From positions 62,001 to 126,000 of the forward strand of contig JACCGJ010000663.1 in the NCBI GenBank assembly GCA_013407085.1: a stretch of 64,000 nucleotides of DNA, written 5' to 3'. Made by a program: the position numbers and the translations under genes. The notes below the pieces were generated by a model, which saw only the letters and a list, made by a program, of their open reading frames with translations, did not search any database and was not told the DNA's origin. This document shows positions 44,468 through 55,959 of the stretch, in pieces. The stretch comes from Atriophallophorus winterbourni. Lineage: Eukaryota > Platyhelminthes > Trematoda > Plagiorchiida > Microphallidae. Within the stretch, counting starts at the first letter, position 1. Every line of letters starts with the position of its first letter.

Positions 44468-47400
44468 CTACAAAAGAGCCGAGATATTCAGAGTTTATTA
44501 TAGCTAAATGATATAGCATAACACTAAAGCATGTAAGCGATCATAGAATTTGAAAAAAGGTAAACAGCTGTTACACGCGATACCTACAACCAATCGTTTC
44601 CCAAAATGACTCCGGGTCAAATGTTGAAACGCTTATAACAGACCCATACACTTGCACTCCATTATTGGTGGAAACAGCGTAGTGGATTTCAGTTAGCCAT
44701 GAAACAGTGAAAGGGTGACGTTGAAAGCACTGCTCGATGGTGTTTACCATTTTCCCACTCTTCTAGAATGCAGTAAAACCAATATTGCTGTCTCCCATTG
44801 ATGCGGCCAAACAGTTCGAAACCAGCAGTGGAATATAAATGCAGGATTTATTAATGGCAACCAAGCATTATAAATTAATGGCTTTTAAACCTTGTTTAAA
44901 TGAGGGTAAACTGAAAGGTCGCACGAAAATTCGGTGTTAAAAGAATACAACGGAAATGTTGTTGCGCATAATGGAATGAGCGCGAGGTTCAACATGCAGT
45001 AAAAATGCTAAGTGATTTACTTTACTTTACTTTGTGCGACTATCTCCTCCTAGAGGATGAGTCGGCTTCAATGAAGATTCTTGGGAATTTGGGTACAAAG
45101 CGGCGTCCACAGCACCACTCGGCGTTTGTTCGAGTCAGCTTCTCTAGCCTTTGCACAACCAAGTGCTACCTGCAAGGCTGCAGGGAGTGGCCAGAAAGAG
45201 GTGGTGTGTCTACCAGACTCTGTTTCAGATTTTTCTTTAGGGTTTTCTCCCGAAGCCTTTCCCGCGATTGGGTATCCCGCAAGGCAGCGGAGGTTGAAAA
45301 TCATGGTTTTTTTCCCTTAGATGAAATGCCATCCCAGGCTAACGAGCTCCATCTGCCCGAAGCAAACTGATTTTCAGGCGCCAGTCACTCGCCCTCACCC
45401 CTTCTCCTGTTGGTAGAAGCAGTTCCGCCGGGCTCTGGGAGCCACTCGTGCAGGCCAGAAGCTGTACTTGGTTGGCAGAGGCTATTTGAGATGCGTGCCA
45501 TATGAGAGCATTTTATAAACAGTGGGAGCTTATCCCCACTGCCACCCCCGGCTATGACAACCTTTGATTTAGGATATATGTTGCTGATCTCAATCCCAAA
45601 TGTTTCCTACAAATTCTGAGAGCACAACAGAGACAGGCTAACCTCCCGACTAATATGATGCATGTTTCGCTTCACATTACATAAGCTGGGCATAGACACC
45701 TGCTCTGTGAACCGGTAAGGAGATTTTTTTAAATGAATGCTCATGAAAACGTCGATTTCGGACCTGCGGCGCAATATGATGAACTTGAACGGAGTTAAAT
45801 CCAGCTGTAACGCTCGCAAGATTAGTTTGTCCATGTACCAGTTTTCATTCATATTAGTCGTGCAGCCGTACTTTTGTCCTCATTGAATTTGAGCGATTGT
45901 GTGCTAGTAGTTGCATGCACGACGATGGTATAATTCAATTCGTGAACGCTCACGCAATAATGATGTCGCACGGAAACAGCTGAACATTAATTCGTGATGC
46001 AATAAACATTTTGTTACAACGGCTCACCTAATCGATGCTTTGATACCCGATTCGTTATCCTCGGTCTTCGGAGTGAAGAGTGTTTGTTCTTTCGGTGTCT
46101 TGAACGAGTTTGGTGAACCGGCGAGAGATGATGATGATTCTAACGAGACGACAGCACGAGTCCCGATTGAAGGTGAATGCTCGTTGCATTCGTATTTTGC
46201 AGGTGAATGTTTGAACTTTGGACTGTCCACGGCGGCAGACTCCAGTTCATCATCAACTTCAGTGACATTGACCTCCGTATCCTCTCCATCTGAGTGTTCG
46301 GATTCTTTCGAGTGGACAGACGTACCCGGACAAAACTGATCACTCGTTTCGTTTGGCATCGTCCCAATGGCCACGGAATAACCTTCATTACGGCAAGCGG
46401 TGCACACCCATGGCAAACTACGGTCCACCGGTTCCTCGACCTTGGGATCGTGGCATCCGGGATGAAAACCTTTATCACACGCGTCGCACACAAGCAGGTT
46501 TGTCTGAAACACCATGAAAACAAACTAACGGAGGCGTGATGCATTAACAACGACAGTTATAATTTAATTGATTAACCTTAGAATAGTAACCTGGTGACCG
46601 AGTGGCCGATTAGCCGGGATCGGTTGAAAGAATGGAGAAAAATTATCGTAACAATGACGCGGTCAGCAATTACGCAGTCTTATCACAAACGATAGTATGT
46701 AGGGGCGTCGCGCCATTCGCGAAAGGTTATGCATGTCCGACAAGGGATTAAACCAAACGTTGGTGCAAGGTAACTTTGAGTAGCGGGCCAAATTTTCCCG
46801 AGTAAAGGCTTCTGCGTTCAATGTTGCCATCAGCGGTTTACAACAAATAGACTGTGTATTAAAAAGCACGTACAAAGTCAGGCAATAACGCCTAGTTCCA
46901 TTGAAAGGTCACTGAGACTACTGCCAGTGGGAAGAGCGACTTAGTAGTCTCCGCGACAAGAATATCGGCATACGATCACATTAAAAACATGTAACGAACG
47001 CTATTTGAGCGTACGGATGTTTTATACATATACATTTACATACAATCCTGCGTAAAATCCAATGAAGCTAAATAGCATCAAATGGTGAAAGAAGCGGGAT
47101 TCAAGGACTCAACCCTGACTCGGCGAACTTACACATAGACTCAACCATTGCTACGTTCACCATAAACGTAGACTATAAACATTTTCGTTTATTACTACTT
47201 ACGGAAGATTGTGCGTCCTGGCACACGCTACACGTTTTGCATCCCGCGCATTGCCACTCTGACTGACGGGCACGCTCGGTTAACTCCGGCCAATAATCCA
47301 AACACGTGGGATGAGCTGCCAAAAGAGAGAACAATGTGAATTGACCGTAGACACCGCGAAAATGGCATGATAGAACAAACGGTGAAACCGAGAAAAAAGA

Positions 47401-50400
47401 GCACGCCGTGTCGCCTACTATCTTTCGATCGATCGTCTCTAACCACCAAGTTCAATGGAGATTCGGGTGATCGATCGTAAGAAGGCGACATCCGTAACTT
47501 GGAGGTAACTGTGGATTCCAAATGTGAACGCGCTAAATGCATGACCACATCGAATGTATTGTCCGAAGAACGCGATCTCGATCGCAACACGAGCTGTTCT
47601 TTGGAAGCGGTTGCGGCCCAGTTGAGCACGGTCAAAATGCTACAAAGCATTTGATGCAACCCAGGTACACCAATCGGTCGAGCGCGATACCACCGTTGTC
47701 CGAACGGATGTGAAAACCAAACAGTGAAATATGGCTCATCCATCGGTCCTCGAGTACTGTTGATGATAATGCGAAAAAAACATGAAGCGAAGTCGCCCCG
47801 TGGAAGTGGAACGCGTTAAAGACGGTGGAAAAACGCTCACCTTGGACGTTTAGACAGATAGAACCCATGCATACAAGTAACACAACGCTCATGGTTGTTG
47901 GAGAAATCGTGACCCAATAGGTAACCCACTTTGGGAATGGCTTCCATGCGGGTCGGGTTACCAGATATTGGAACCGTGTTAGATGATTCCTCAACAGCAC
48001 TCTTTTCAGGAATATACAGCAGCCGGACCGTGGGAGAATTTAACAAAACTTTCCAGTCCAAGCGAAACTCGTTCGAGTTGATTACCGTGAACGAGCCGGT
48101 GTACAATTTGGCACCGTTGGGCAATTTGGTGATTTTCAGCTCGCTTGAATCATTTAGGAGAACAAATCTAAAACGACCATCTAAATCGCTTCGAAGTTGC
48201 AAACCAGATCGTAAACCGAACAATTTGCACATCAGGTAGACCAACGTAAAGCTCAATTGTTGCGGAGTGCTGCTACCAAAGTATTTAATTTTCCACAAAT
48301 AGTCCTCGGGTTGAGTGAGGGATAAAATTGGATCAATTAAATAGAAATGTTTTGCTGAAAATTTGTTAGAGGCCTGACACGTTTCCTTTGGAACGCGGGG
48401 ATAAGGTGGTCGAAGATGATGGGGGAGCATAGAACGATAAATTGGAACCTTGGAATTCTTGAAATTTGAACAAGACATGCGTAACAAGGAGGCTCTTAAC
48501 TGATCTCTTGGTGATGAAACCGGGGCTCTTGGTAGACAGCCGGTTGGATTGAAAGGACCTGCGTGGCAGAGAAACCTTTCTGTGGAACGATTTGATGTGT
48601 TCTCCTTGGAGTGTGAATATAAACGAGTACACTGTGGAACAGTTGAGGAAGACCCTAGTGTAGTAGCAGTAGAAAATCTACTAAGAACGGATTCCAGAGG
48701 ATTGGAGCTTGGTCGAGCGCTTTGAATTGGAGAGTGATTGGTCAATTCCAATGCATTCGATGAGGCTGAATCTCCGGAAAAGTTTGGGGCTTTTCGTTTA
48801 CGTGGGACATGCCTAAATATCGAAGTTCCTCCCTCATTAAATCCATCAAGTTCGTTAGGTTTCGTGGATCCTATCGAAGGATTCGAAGCAATCTTTTCCG
48901 AGGACACGAGTTTGAACGCAGAATTCATGCTTATCTGAAATTTCCCAGATTCGACCGTGGGATGATATGACACATCGTGTCTAACTATGTTTGGTATGCA
49001 CTTATATCGCTGAGGAGTTGGGTGCATTGGCCGAACAAATGGGTTGCATATAGTCGGTCTCGGTGGAACAACATTTCTCGTCGGACCATGGATAGGGAAC
49101 GTAAAGAATGATGAGTTTGGTGGAGCAGCTATCAAACGGGCTGCAGGAAAACGAGCGCAATTCGTGGTTATATTGTAAAGGCCTGGATCGAATCGCAATC
49201 GTTTGGACGGTGTGCTCAATTGTTCGACGCTAAACGGCGTAGAATGCCAATTTAGCTGGGCAGAGGGCATACGATATGAGGATTTCGGTTGATTATCACT
49301 TGCTGCCAAACTGGAGTCATTCGGCTTTCGAATAAGATCATCCGTTTTTGAATTAGATAACGCCAGATCGGGCCCTTGTTGTGAAATTGTGTTGTTGCAA
49401 TTGTTAGGAATGTCTGAGGTTTCTGAAGCAGATGATTTTTCTACAATTGTGCATCGTTCTGTATCCTTGGTTTGATCTTCAAAGGTCTGAGTCACAGACA
49501 TACAGAATCTGGTCACTTTAGGCACAGGGCGTGCGTGTCCAGTCAAAGATTAAACAAATCAGTAGTGTTTAATCGATGCGATTGGCAATTTGAAACCCGG
49601 TTTTATCGATCAATGCCAGTTTGAATTTTATTCGATAATCATAAGATAAGTTTCAAATCGCCCACAAGAATTAAAATAAGTGTGGCATTTTCCCAGTCTT
49701 GTGCGGTTACCGTTATGATAAATGTTTGTTTCAAAATAGTAGAAAACATAGGTTAGAAGTAGTCCCATTAAAAAGTGTCAACGTGGGTTCACAAAAAAGT
49801 GCAGGGTAATAAAATCGATGAGTCTAGAACACTCAAGTATCATCAACTCAAGAGTAATGGTAAAATGCAAGTAAGTTCTTCAAAGAATTGAGTATTTCTT
49901 TATGAAAAATGGTATGGACTAGTTTACATCAAATCCCTTGTACGCGGTAGTTGGGAAAATTCCAACTTTAAGTACAACACAACCAGTAAAATTCGAGTTT
50001 ATTTAAGAATGTTTGGCACTACGTATAACGACACAATCATGGTCAATATTTATTTTAAAACAGTCGATTGGTTTATGAGTTTTGATCAAACACACATTTT
50101 TACCGGTAAACGCGAGCAATCTGGATTTATAGATGAAGAAAAGCATACCGAATGCATGAGTGGAGTCTATTCTTCCTGGCAGGTAAGTCACAAAATCGGG
50201 TGTACGGTTATAATGGGCAAATTTGTCTGTTTGCTTTGAGCTGTTTGTCGAAGCGCAATATATGTTTCAAGGCAGGACTTCTTGTGTTGATTAAAGCTAA
50301 CAGTTGCTGCGAATTACAAGTTCTTAACCACTGCTAGTGTGCATGAGATCAGCCAAATTTCAGCTACCTCGAATAAAGGCTGACCTTTCACGTGAGAGCT

Positions 50401-53400
50401 TTCGTAGTAAGTCTGCATTCAAAGTCCCATGGTTAGTGCAGTGTTGGCCTCAGTGAGTCAGAGTTATGCGAGGGGTCAAGCAAACTGTTTGATGGAAGTT
50501 GTATCGATCAGACAGAGTAGATTAAAGCATCCACCAAGGTAAAAGTGCGGGCGAAAAAATGCAATTTCAGGAATAGTTGTAACCGTGTTTTGGGTACACA
50601 TCACAAACGAATGAATAATAGTTAGAGATGGATAAAGATCTCTGAAGACGATGAAGGAATATAACTTACCACTCGAGTTACAGTCCTTACAAACCAGGAA
50701 AGGCTCTTCGGTAGTGGGGCCAGCGCCGCATTGCACACACAAACTTTCCCCATCCCCTTCAGGGTGGACAACGCCCATCTCCAAGTTGGAGATGGTTGTG
50801 CTGCCCGATAATTCATCATCCTTGGACATCATAGGAAGACTGCATGGTAGCGATGCGGGGAGAAACATAGACGCAAAGTCTGATGTTGGCACTGAAGCAG
50901 GAACTAAACCAGTTGGGCAAGCTGGGAATGACAGAAAATGGCTTGCAAACGTAGTGGAGAATGTGGTGGCATCTATGGAATGAGAACTCGAAAAGGCCGG
51001 GGATAGTAGTGGCGCAGGAAGTAGACCTGTCATGGATCCTGTGCCATTGATGAACGGTGTTTGCAACGACATGATAGACGGTGAATTGAAATTGGTCTGC
51101 GAGACTGCTAGGACCGATGACGTTAGGATCGGCTTGGAAGCAAGCACCGTTGTACCGTTTTGTTGGGGAGAATCTGCCGTCGTCAAGGGCGAATCGGTCG
51201 AAGAGCCGGGAGCAGAGGACACCGGCACATCCAGTTTGGATTTCTATGTAAAATATCGTGAATAAAATAGCTTCGGTAAGTGACCCGTTTGGGGAACTGC
51301 TTAATAGCATTAAAAACAGATAACAGTAACAATATAAGGTATGAAAACTAACAATGAAGACTTATAGTTTGAATGTGAATGCAACGGCTCGTTTGAGGCT
51401 CAGTCACGCTCACAAAACTTGACACCTCATCATAGTGTGTCCGTGTCTAATCTGCTACATATTCCGTAGCTTTTTAACCTCCATCCATCGCCAGTAAATT
51501 TAGGGTTTGATTGTTTCATGGTTGTATGCCAATTAAACATTCTGTACACGCCATCGGGGTAATATTGTCCCTCGTAATCATGATGACAAGGTAAGCACAA
51601 TGAGTTAGGCTTTTCCTGTCAACGTACAAAAAGTAACGCCAAGGAAAAAGATAAATGTGCAGCAAACAGACTAAAGAATAGGTACATAACGACTGATTGT
51701 TAGGGTCTGGAATGATAGTGCAGTCCCTGCCAGATATATGGAGTGTGAAGTATCAGATTTTATCACTCCATCCACAGGTATGAAATGTCGATGAGGGTGA
51801 TTTACTGATCATCATGGAACTATGGCATCTACATTTTGAGGGGGACTTTTGCGCAAGCACGAGATTTTGAGAACAGAGAGATCTCTTTGCCAAGTATGCA
51901 TAGACAAATGACGGACAAGTCGAGGAGACGAATCGCAATGCTTTGTCCTTCATATCAAAGTGAGAAGAAGTATGTGATGGGAGTTTTCAACCAACCACAA
52001 AGCACTACCATACAACTTCATCCTTTTCATATATCATCGGTTGCATGAAGTAGATGAAGAGCTAGTTGGCGTAGGTCATCAAAAGGTGATTCAATGCTAC
52101 ACTTATCTTCCTAGTGCTATCCAACTCCCAAAATTCATTGGAAATAAAGTATAAAGATTTTCATGGTTCTAACTTTTACTCTGAATTAAAGACTGCGCTA
52201 CCCCACTGTACCCATCATTGTACGTGTTTACTTATTTTGTAAATGAATATTGATAAAAATGATTGAGTAGAACAGAGTAGTTGACGTTAAACTACTAATC
52301 AAATAAGGTATTCGATTTGAGCTTCAGAATAGAGATCGATAAAGAACATGCCGTTTAAAACTTCCACAAAATAGCACATAAATCGATTTTTACATTATCT
52401 TTTCATTGACCAGAACAAGTTTTCCTGTAGAATCGATTAACAGTGATATGTCGTTATAATTTAAAGGCAAAACAATGATGTCCTTGACCTAATGAAGAAA
52501 CCTAATCTGCGTACGGTCACTGGTAAACACGTGAACAGTTCCGTAAATAACAACGGCGAGACCTAGTCACGTGACAGCTTGTGAATGCTCGACGTGAATC
52601 ACGCGACAAAGTGTGCGCTGATTGGTTGGCCAAACGTAGACATTGTAGCCTCAGATGTCTATGGTCCAGTCGCGTTTTGGGGAAGTCAGGATGAAAGGCA
52701 GTCGTGAAATACACCGTGAGAAATACCCCGAATAATGTGGATAGGAACAGTTCAGAATAATCCTACAAAAGGCTTAGAAAGTATAGTGTTGCTTAGAAAT
52801 TTAGTTATGCTACATTACTACACTATCCATCCAAAGTGAGGGGTTTTGAACGCGACATTAACTTATCTACGTAATGATTTTTGTTTGCGCGATACCTTAA
52901 TGATGATCGGTTTTCAAGCACTAAAAATTTAGTTTAGATTTTTCAGTCATAATCATTGGCACTGTAGAACTTTCGAGAAATTGGTCAACATGTAGCTTTT
53001 CCGAAAAAAGCTAAAATATTGTCTACCTTTGAGCAGGGCTTTTCAGGATCTACCCCATTCAGTAAGAATTGCATGCAAACGGTGCTCGCAGGCGCTTGAA
53101 GGACTAACATTTTTTAAAGCAAATAATTAAAAGAAAGCCATCATAAAATCGGTATCTTCATCAGATCCTATTTTTGTCTTACAAACGCGATTTTAGGCGC
53201 TCGTATTTCTACTGTGATGGTAATGCTGTATGGTATGATACTTTGCCACTAATACAAAATTCTATGAAGCCTTGTCAATCAATATAATCTACTAGAAATG
53301 GAAATGATGGTTTAGCGGTTGAGGTGTGGAATTATTACTTTCAAGTTATATCACGCACAATTCTGCAAAAATATTAAAACCACTGAGGTGCATGTCATAA

Positions 53401-55959
53401 AATAACGTTGTTAATCCCTTGTACACCAGGCTGTGTCAAATAGTAAAGCTGCCCAAAAATACAACTCGATCGATAACCAGATGGCTTTTGGACGGCCAAT
53501 CGTTTTCTATAGCGACAGAACATGACGCTGTATAAGCCCCGATTAAAATCGGAACAAAGCTATCGGTCAATGCTGAGATTCAGCCGGTTTTTCTTCTGTC
53601 CCCTTTCATAGGTGAACAAACATCGGATGGGGGCGATAGATGCGCCAAAACGCGATCGATATTTGGTCTATAGATGAGTCATACAAAGTACATGGGGAGA
53701 AGGCGAGATAGACGCAAGGGGTGTGATTTGGGCTGCAAACTCGGCCGGAAAGGCACACCCTGAGGCAACGAGACGGAGAGAGATAGAGAGAGTAGCGAGG
53801 AAAACAGACAGGCCTAGGAGCGAAACCTTGGTGTAGCGTGAAGCACGTTCAGTCAATTAGACACACGCGATAGGTGCACCCAATGTTGTTTGCTAGCGTA
53901 GGATGAAACAACAATTTTGGAAATGCACACAGGGATTAGACAGAATGAGATGTCGGTCGAAAAGTGGAGGAGTTATATGGTCGATGAACTGTGCCAATGG
54001 GACGAACCATTGCAAAATTAGACGCGGCTAAGCTGATGTAAAATAACAATCATGAGAATTTAATGGCGCCATTCAAACGAGAAGTATCATCATACAAGCG
54101 AAGCAAATAATAGAGTTTAAACTTGGCCGAGGCAGGTACTGAAGAAATAATAATTCGGAATAATCAAATCCGCATATAGGCTACTTATTATCATACAGTA
54201 GATTGTCCCAAATATAAAAAAGAAAAACAAAACAAAGACTTACCTTTTCTGACGACATTGCATTAGACGTAGAGGACGGTCGACGAGCCTTTGAACCCGG
54301 TGGACGACCTCGTCTGCCAATCAAGGAACGCCCTTGTGGAGTGGTCAACGGTGAAATCGCAAACGGTTTGCCTCCAAGTGGGGCTATGGAAACAGCGACC
54401 GACGATTGCTTGGCCAGTAATGGACGAGGCGAAAAGTCTCCGGCAGGGGCAATGCAAGCCACGGCGTTTGGAATTTTACCTGTCTTCTGATTGAGTGTAT
54501 TCGGTAGAAGCAACGTTGATCCATTTGGTGGTAAAGGCCTTTTGTTAAACGTTAGTGCATGCTGGTTGACTGCGATTGTGGATAACTTTTTCCGTTCACC
54601 AGATTCGTCAAGGATGTACCGCCCATCTGATGTTTTTGCCAATTTACCATTGACTGCTTCACGATCCAAACACACTCGGAGGGTCGCACCTGTTAACTCA
54701 GGGGTGGGTTTGTTAGAGTAATTTGGATTGGATTTGAGTGTCTGCAGGGCTCGCTCAATTTGAAACAGACTGTAACCTCCATTCGGTCCAACAGGAGCCG
54801 GGATAGCAATCGTACTGGATGATGAACTTGTCACGATACCATCCACAGAACCTTTCATTAGATAGCGCATCGCATCCACCAATCGCTGACTTACACCAGG
54901 AGGATTTGTGGTCCCTAAATTGACCGAAGTTTTACGCCATTTCGATGGATTACGATAGCTGATGTTACCTTTATAATCCACACAAACCACTGCTCCCGAT
55001 GCAGCTAAACGACCCAAACACACCTGTGTTTGATCCGGATTGATGTTACGATACCGTTTAAGCATGCAAGAAATTCGTTCGAAATCAGGACGTGCTTTTC
55101 TTTCACGCAGCCTATCAATGGCATCCAAGATCTCATCACGGTGAAAATCCACTGATTCCAAATACGATAAATTTACTGTACAAGTCCCGTTGCTAGCATT
55201 ATTGCCGCCATAAAGCGTAGGCCGATTTTTATCGATCTTGAAGGTGTTTTGTAGGCTTGGACTGATCGTGACAGGTTCTGATGATACGAGACCACTTGTG
55301 GTGGAACTAGTAGTGGTCAGAGAAGCTTTAGATGAATTTTTGCTCACAGAGACGCATGATATTGGCACCGGAAGAGAAGCAAATGAAGCTGCGCTGAATG
55401 GAGTTGTACCAGCAAGACCAGCGAGTGCAGCGTTATTTGAAGTAGGTAAATTAAGCGGCGGTAATGGAAGCAATGTACATGTCGTTGGAAAATTGGACCC
55501 GGTAATGATGTTTGAAGTGGCAGACACAGTTGTATCAGCTTGGGAATGAGCGTTGAACGATCCAACCATCGAATTAACTGGGATTGCATTTGAGAAGGTC
55601 GCCAAAGGGTTTGTGGATGATTGTGATTGGATCAACTGGGGCAATAACGAAGGGATCGCGTTTCCATGAAACATGCCAGGTCCAGTGGAGTTGAGAAAAG
55701 GAAATATTGAGCCTGGATACTGAGTTGGAGTGAAAGGCGAACATGCCAGATTCGCACCTTGAGGAAAACTTGATGGTAGTATAAATGATGTTGGAGCGAT
55801 ATTGGAGTTTGATAGAAATCCAGAAGTACCGAAATTCGGAGGAACCGTGAGCATAGCTGATGGATTCACCGTTAATTGTGTTGCTGTTCCGTTGGTAGAA
55901 ATCATTCCGTTGATTGCAACAAATGTTGCTGGCCCGCTAGAAGGTGTTGCGGTAAGCAT
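44122..55959 (-). CDS. SAMD1-like winged-helix / double PHD / SAM chromatin protein (five exons)
   Basis: Joining exons 55959-54244, 51243-50670, 47315-47203, 46503-46028 and 44467-44122 gives 1074 residues with every junction in phase. The N-terminal 260 residues are Ser/Thr/Pro/Asn-rich and disordered. A SAMD1-like winged helix follows (about 266-338, ending YKGNISYRNPSKW), then a second folded stretch (about 391-450) and an AT-hook (RRGRPPGSK, about 550). A KAT6/DPF-type double PHD finger spans about 738-842 and a SAM domain about 1000-1064. SAMD1-type helices bind unmethylated CpG DNA, double PHD fingers read histone H3 tails and SAM domains self-associate. A nuclear CpG-element reader is inferred. 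There is no MYST acetyltransferase domain, unlike KAT6, and no PHD in vertebrate SAMD1, so the architecture looks like a hybrid. Confidence 0.87.
44995..45580 (-). repeat. Non-LTR-type repeat in intron 4
   Basis: A GC-richer block stands out from the AT-rich intron. Read on the minus strand, it ends in a short array, AAAGTAAAGTAAAGTAAATC, like the tandem tails of RTE LINEs and their SINE partners. No RT motif is present, so it is a 3' untranslated fragment or a non-autonomous element. Only one copy is in the window, so family membership is inference. Confidence 0.5.
46028..46503 (-). CDS. Exon 4 of the SAMD1-like gene (end of PHD2)
   Basis: The acceptor is TGGTGTTTCAG before 46503. It begins TNLLVCDACDKGFHPGC and PWVCTACR, completing PHD2. 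The remainder is an acidic, Ser-rich linker (HSDGEDTEVNVTEVDDELE) and a Ser/Thr-rich tail. It ends with two bases of a codon before GTGAGC. Intron 4 (1560 bases) holds a GC-richer repeat. Confidence 0.9.
47203..47315 (-). CDS. Exon 3 of the SAMD1-like gene (PHD1 to PHD2)
   Basis: A 113-base exon between a TTTTGGCAG acceptor and a GTAAGT donor. It reads HPTCLDYWPELTER, then WQCAGCKTCSVCQDAQSS, supplying the second half of PHD1 and the first ligands of PHD2. The CKTC-x-x-C linkage is the hallmark of KAT6/DPF double PHD fingers. It would be invisible to any ORF scan with a length cut-off. Confidence 0.92.
47228..49501 (-). CDS. Nested two-exon gene with a QRICH1/ZMYM-like DUF3504 domain
   Basis: This lies wholly in intron 2 of the SAMD1-like gene, on the same strand. 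Exon A (49501-47841) is open from an in-frame stop just upstream. Its donor is CCAAG then GTGAGC, an 84-base intron follows, and exon B begins at 47756 in matching phase. The N-terminal 390 residues are Ser/Pro/Asn-rich, with basic patches (SKRLRF about 99, PRKRKAP about 232). From about 395 comes a DUF3504-like domain: DYLWKIKYFGSSTPQQLSF, YLMCKLFGLRSG and GFYLSK, and after the junction WYRARPIGVPGLHQML. Such domains derive from Crypton tyrosine recombinases and in animals occur in transcription cofactors. If exon B is not spliced again, the protein has 729 residues and its end overlaps host exon 3 in another frame. The start (ATG 49501) and 3' end are the uncertain parts. Confidence 0.72.
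47757..47840 (-). other. 84-base intron of the nested gene
   Basis: GTGAGC to CATCAACAG, with a T-rich tract before the acceptor. Joining across it restores the DUF3504 pattern (GFYLSKRPR then STRGPMDEP, with WY-x3-PIG further on). In-frame reading without splicing meets TGA at once. Confidence 0.78.
50670..51243 (-). CDS. Exon 2 of the SAMD1-like gene (start of PHD1)
   Basis: The acceptor is ATTTTACATAG before 51243. The exon begins KSKLDVPVSSAPG in phase 0. Most of it is low-complexity Ser/Thr/Pro sequence. The last 30 codons start the first PHD finger: CVQC, then FLVCKDC. It ends NSS plus one base, followed by GTAAGT. The phase and the zinc-ligand order both require joining to the exon at 47315. 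Confidence 0.88.
51244..54243 (-). other. Intron 1 of the SAMD1-like gene
   Basis: 3000 bases with GTAAGT and ACATAG ends. It holds two GC-richer blocks (about 52500-52720 and 53590-53850) that may be old repeats. No exon could be supported inside it. Confidence 0.7.
54244..55959 (-). CDS. Exon 1 of the SAMD1-like gene (winged helix, AT-hook)
   Basis: The frame is closed upstream by TGA at 56032-56034, and the first ATG in frame is at 55959 (MLTATPSSGP), so that is the chosen start. An alternative is an upstream 5' exon joined at the AG before 55970. The exon has 572 codons, phase 0, and ends AAAAG then GTAAGT, a consensus donor. It carries the winged helix (DFHRDEILDAIDRLRERKAR at its start) and the AT-hook near its end. 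Intron 1 is 3000 bases. Confidence 0.85.

Noticed and set aside
45607..45852. Extra exon of the SAMD1-like gene in intron 4
   Set aside because: The frame looks reasonable, but no acceptor and donor pair of suitable phase was found, and exons 4 and 5 already join in phase.
46140..46550. 136-residue minus-strand frame over exon 4
   Set aside because: It is a shadow of exon 4 in another phase; the PHD ligands are only in the annotated frame.
47632..48000. 122-residue minus-strand frame
   Set aside because: It is a shadow crossing the junction of the nested gene; reading through the 84-base intron loses the DUF3504 pattern.
50816..51310. 164-residue minus-strand frame over exon 2
   Set aside because: Out of phase with the spliced product and crossing the acceptor; low-complexity shadow.
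54181..54243. Extension of exon 1 past the donor to a stop
   Set aside because: The added residues are low-complexity and follow a consensus GTAAGT; splicing into exon 2 keeps phase and explains the downstream PHD.
44122..55959. Calling the host gene a KAT6 acetyltransferase
   Set aside because: The winged helix and double PHD fit KAT6, but the last exon encodes a SAM domain and a stop, and no MYST motif occurs anywhere in the window.
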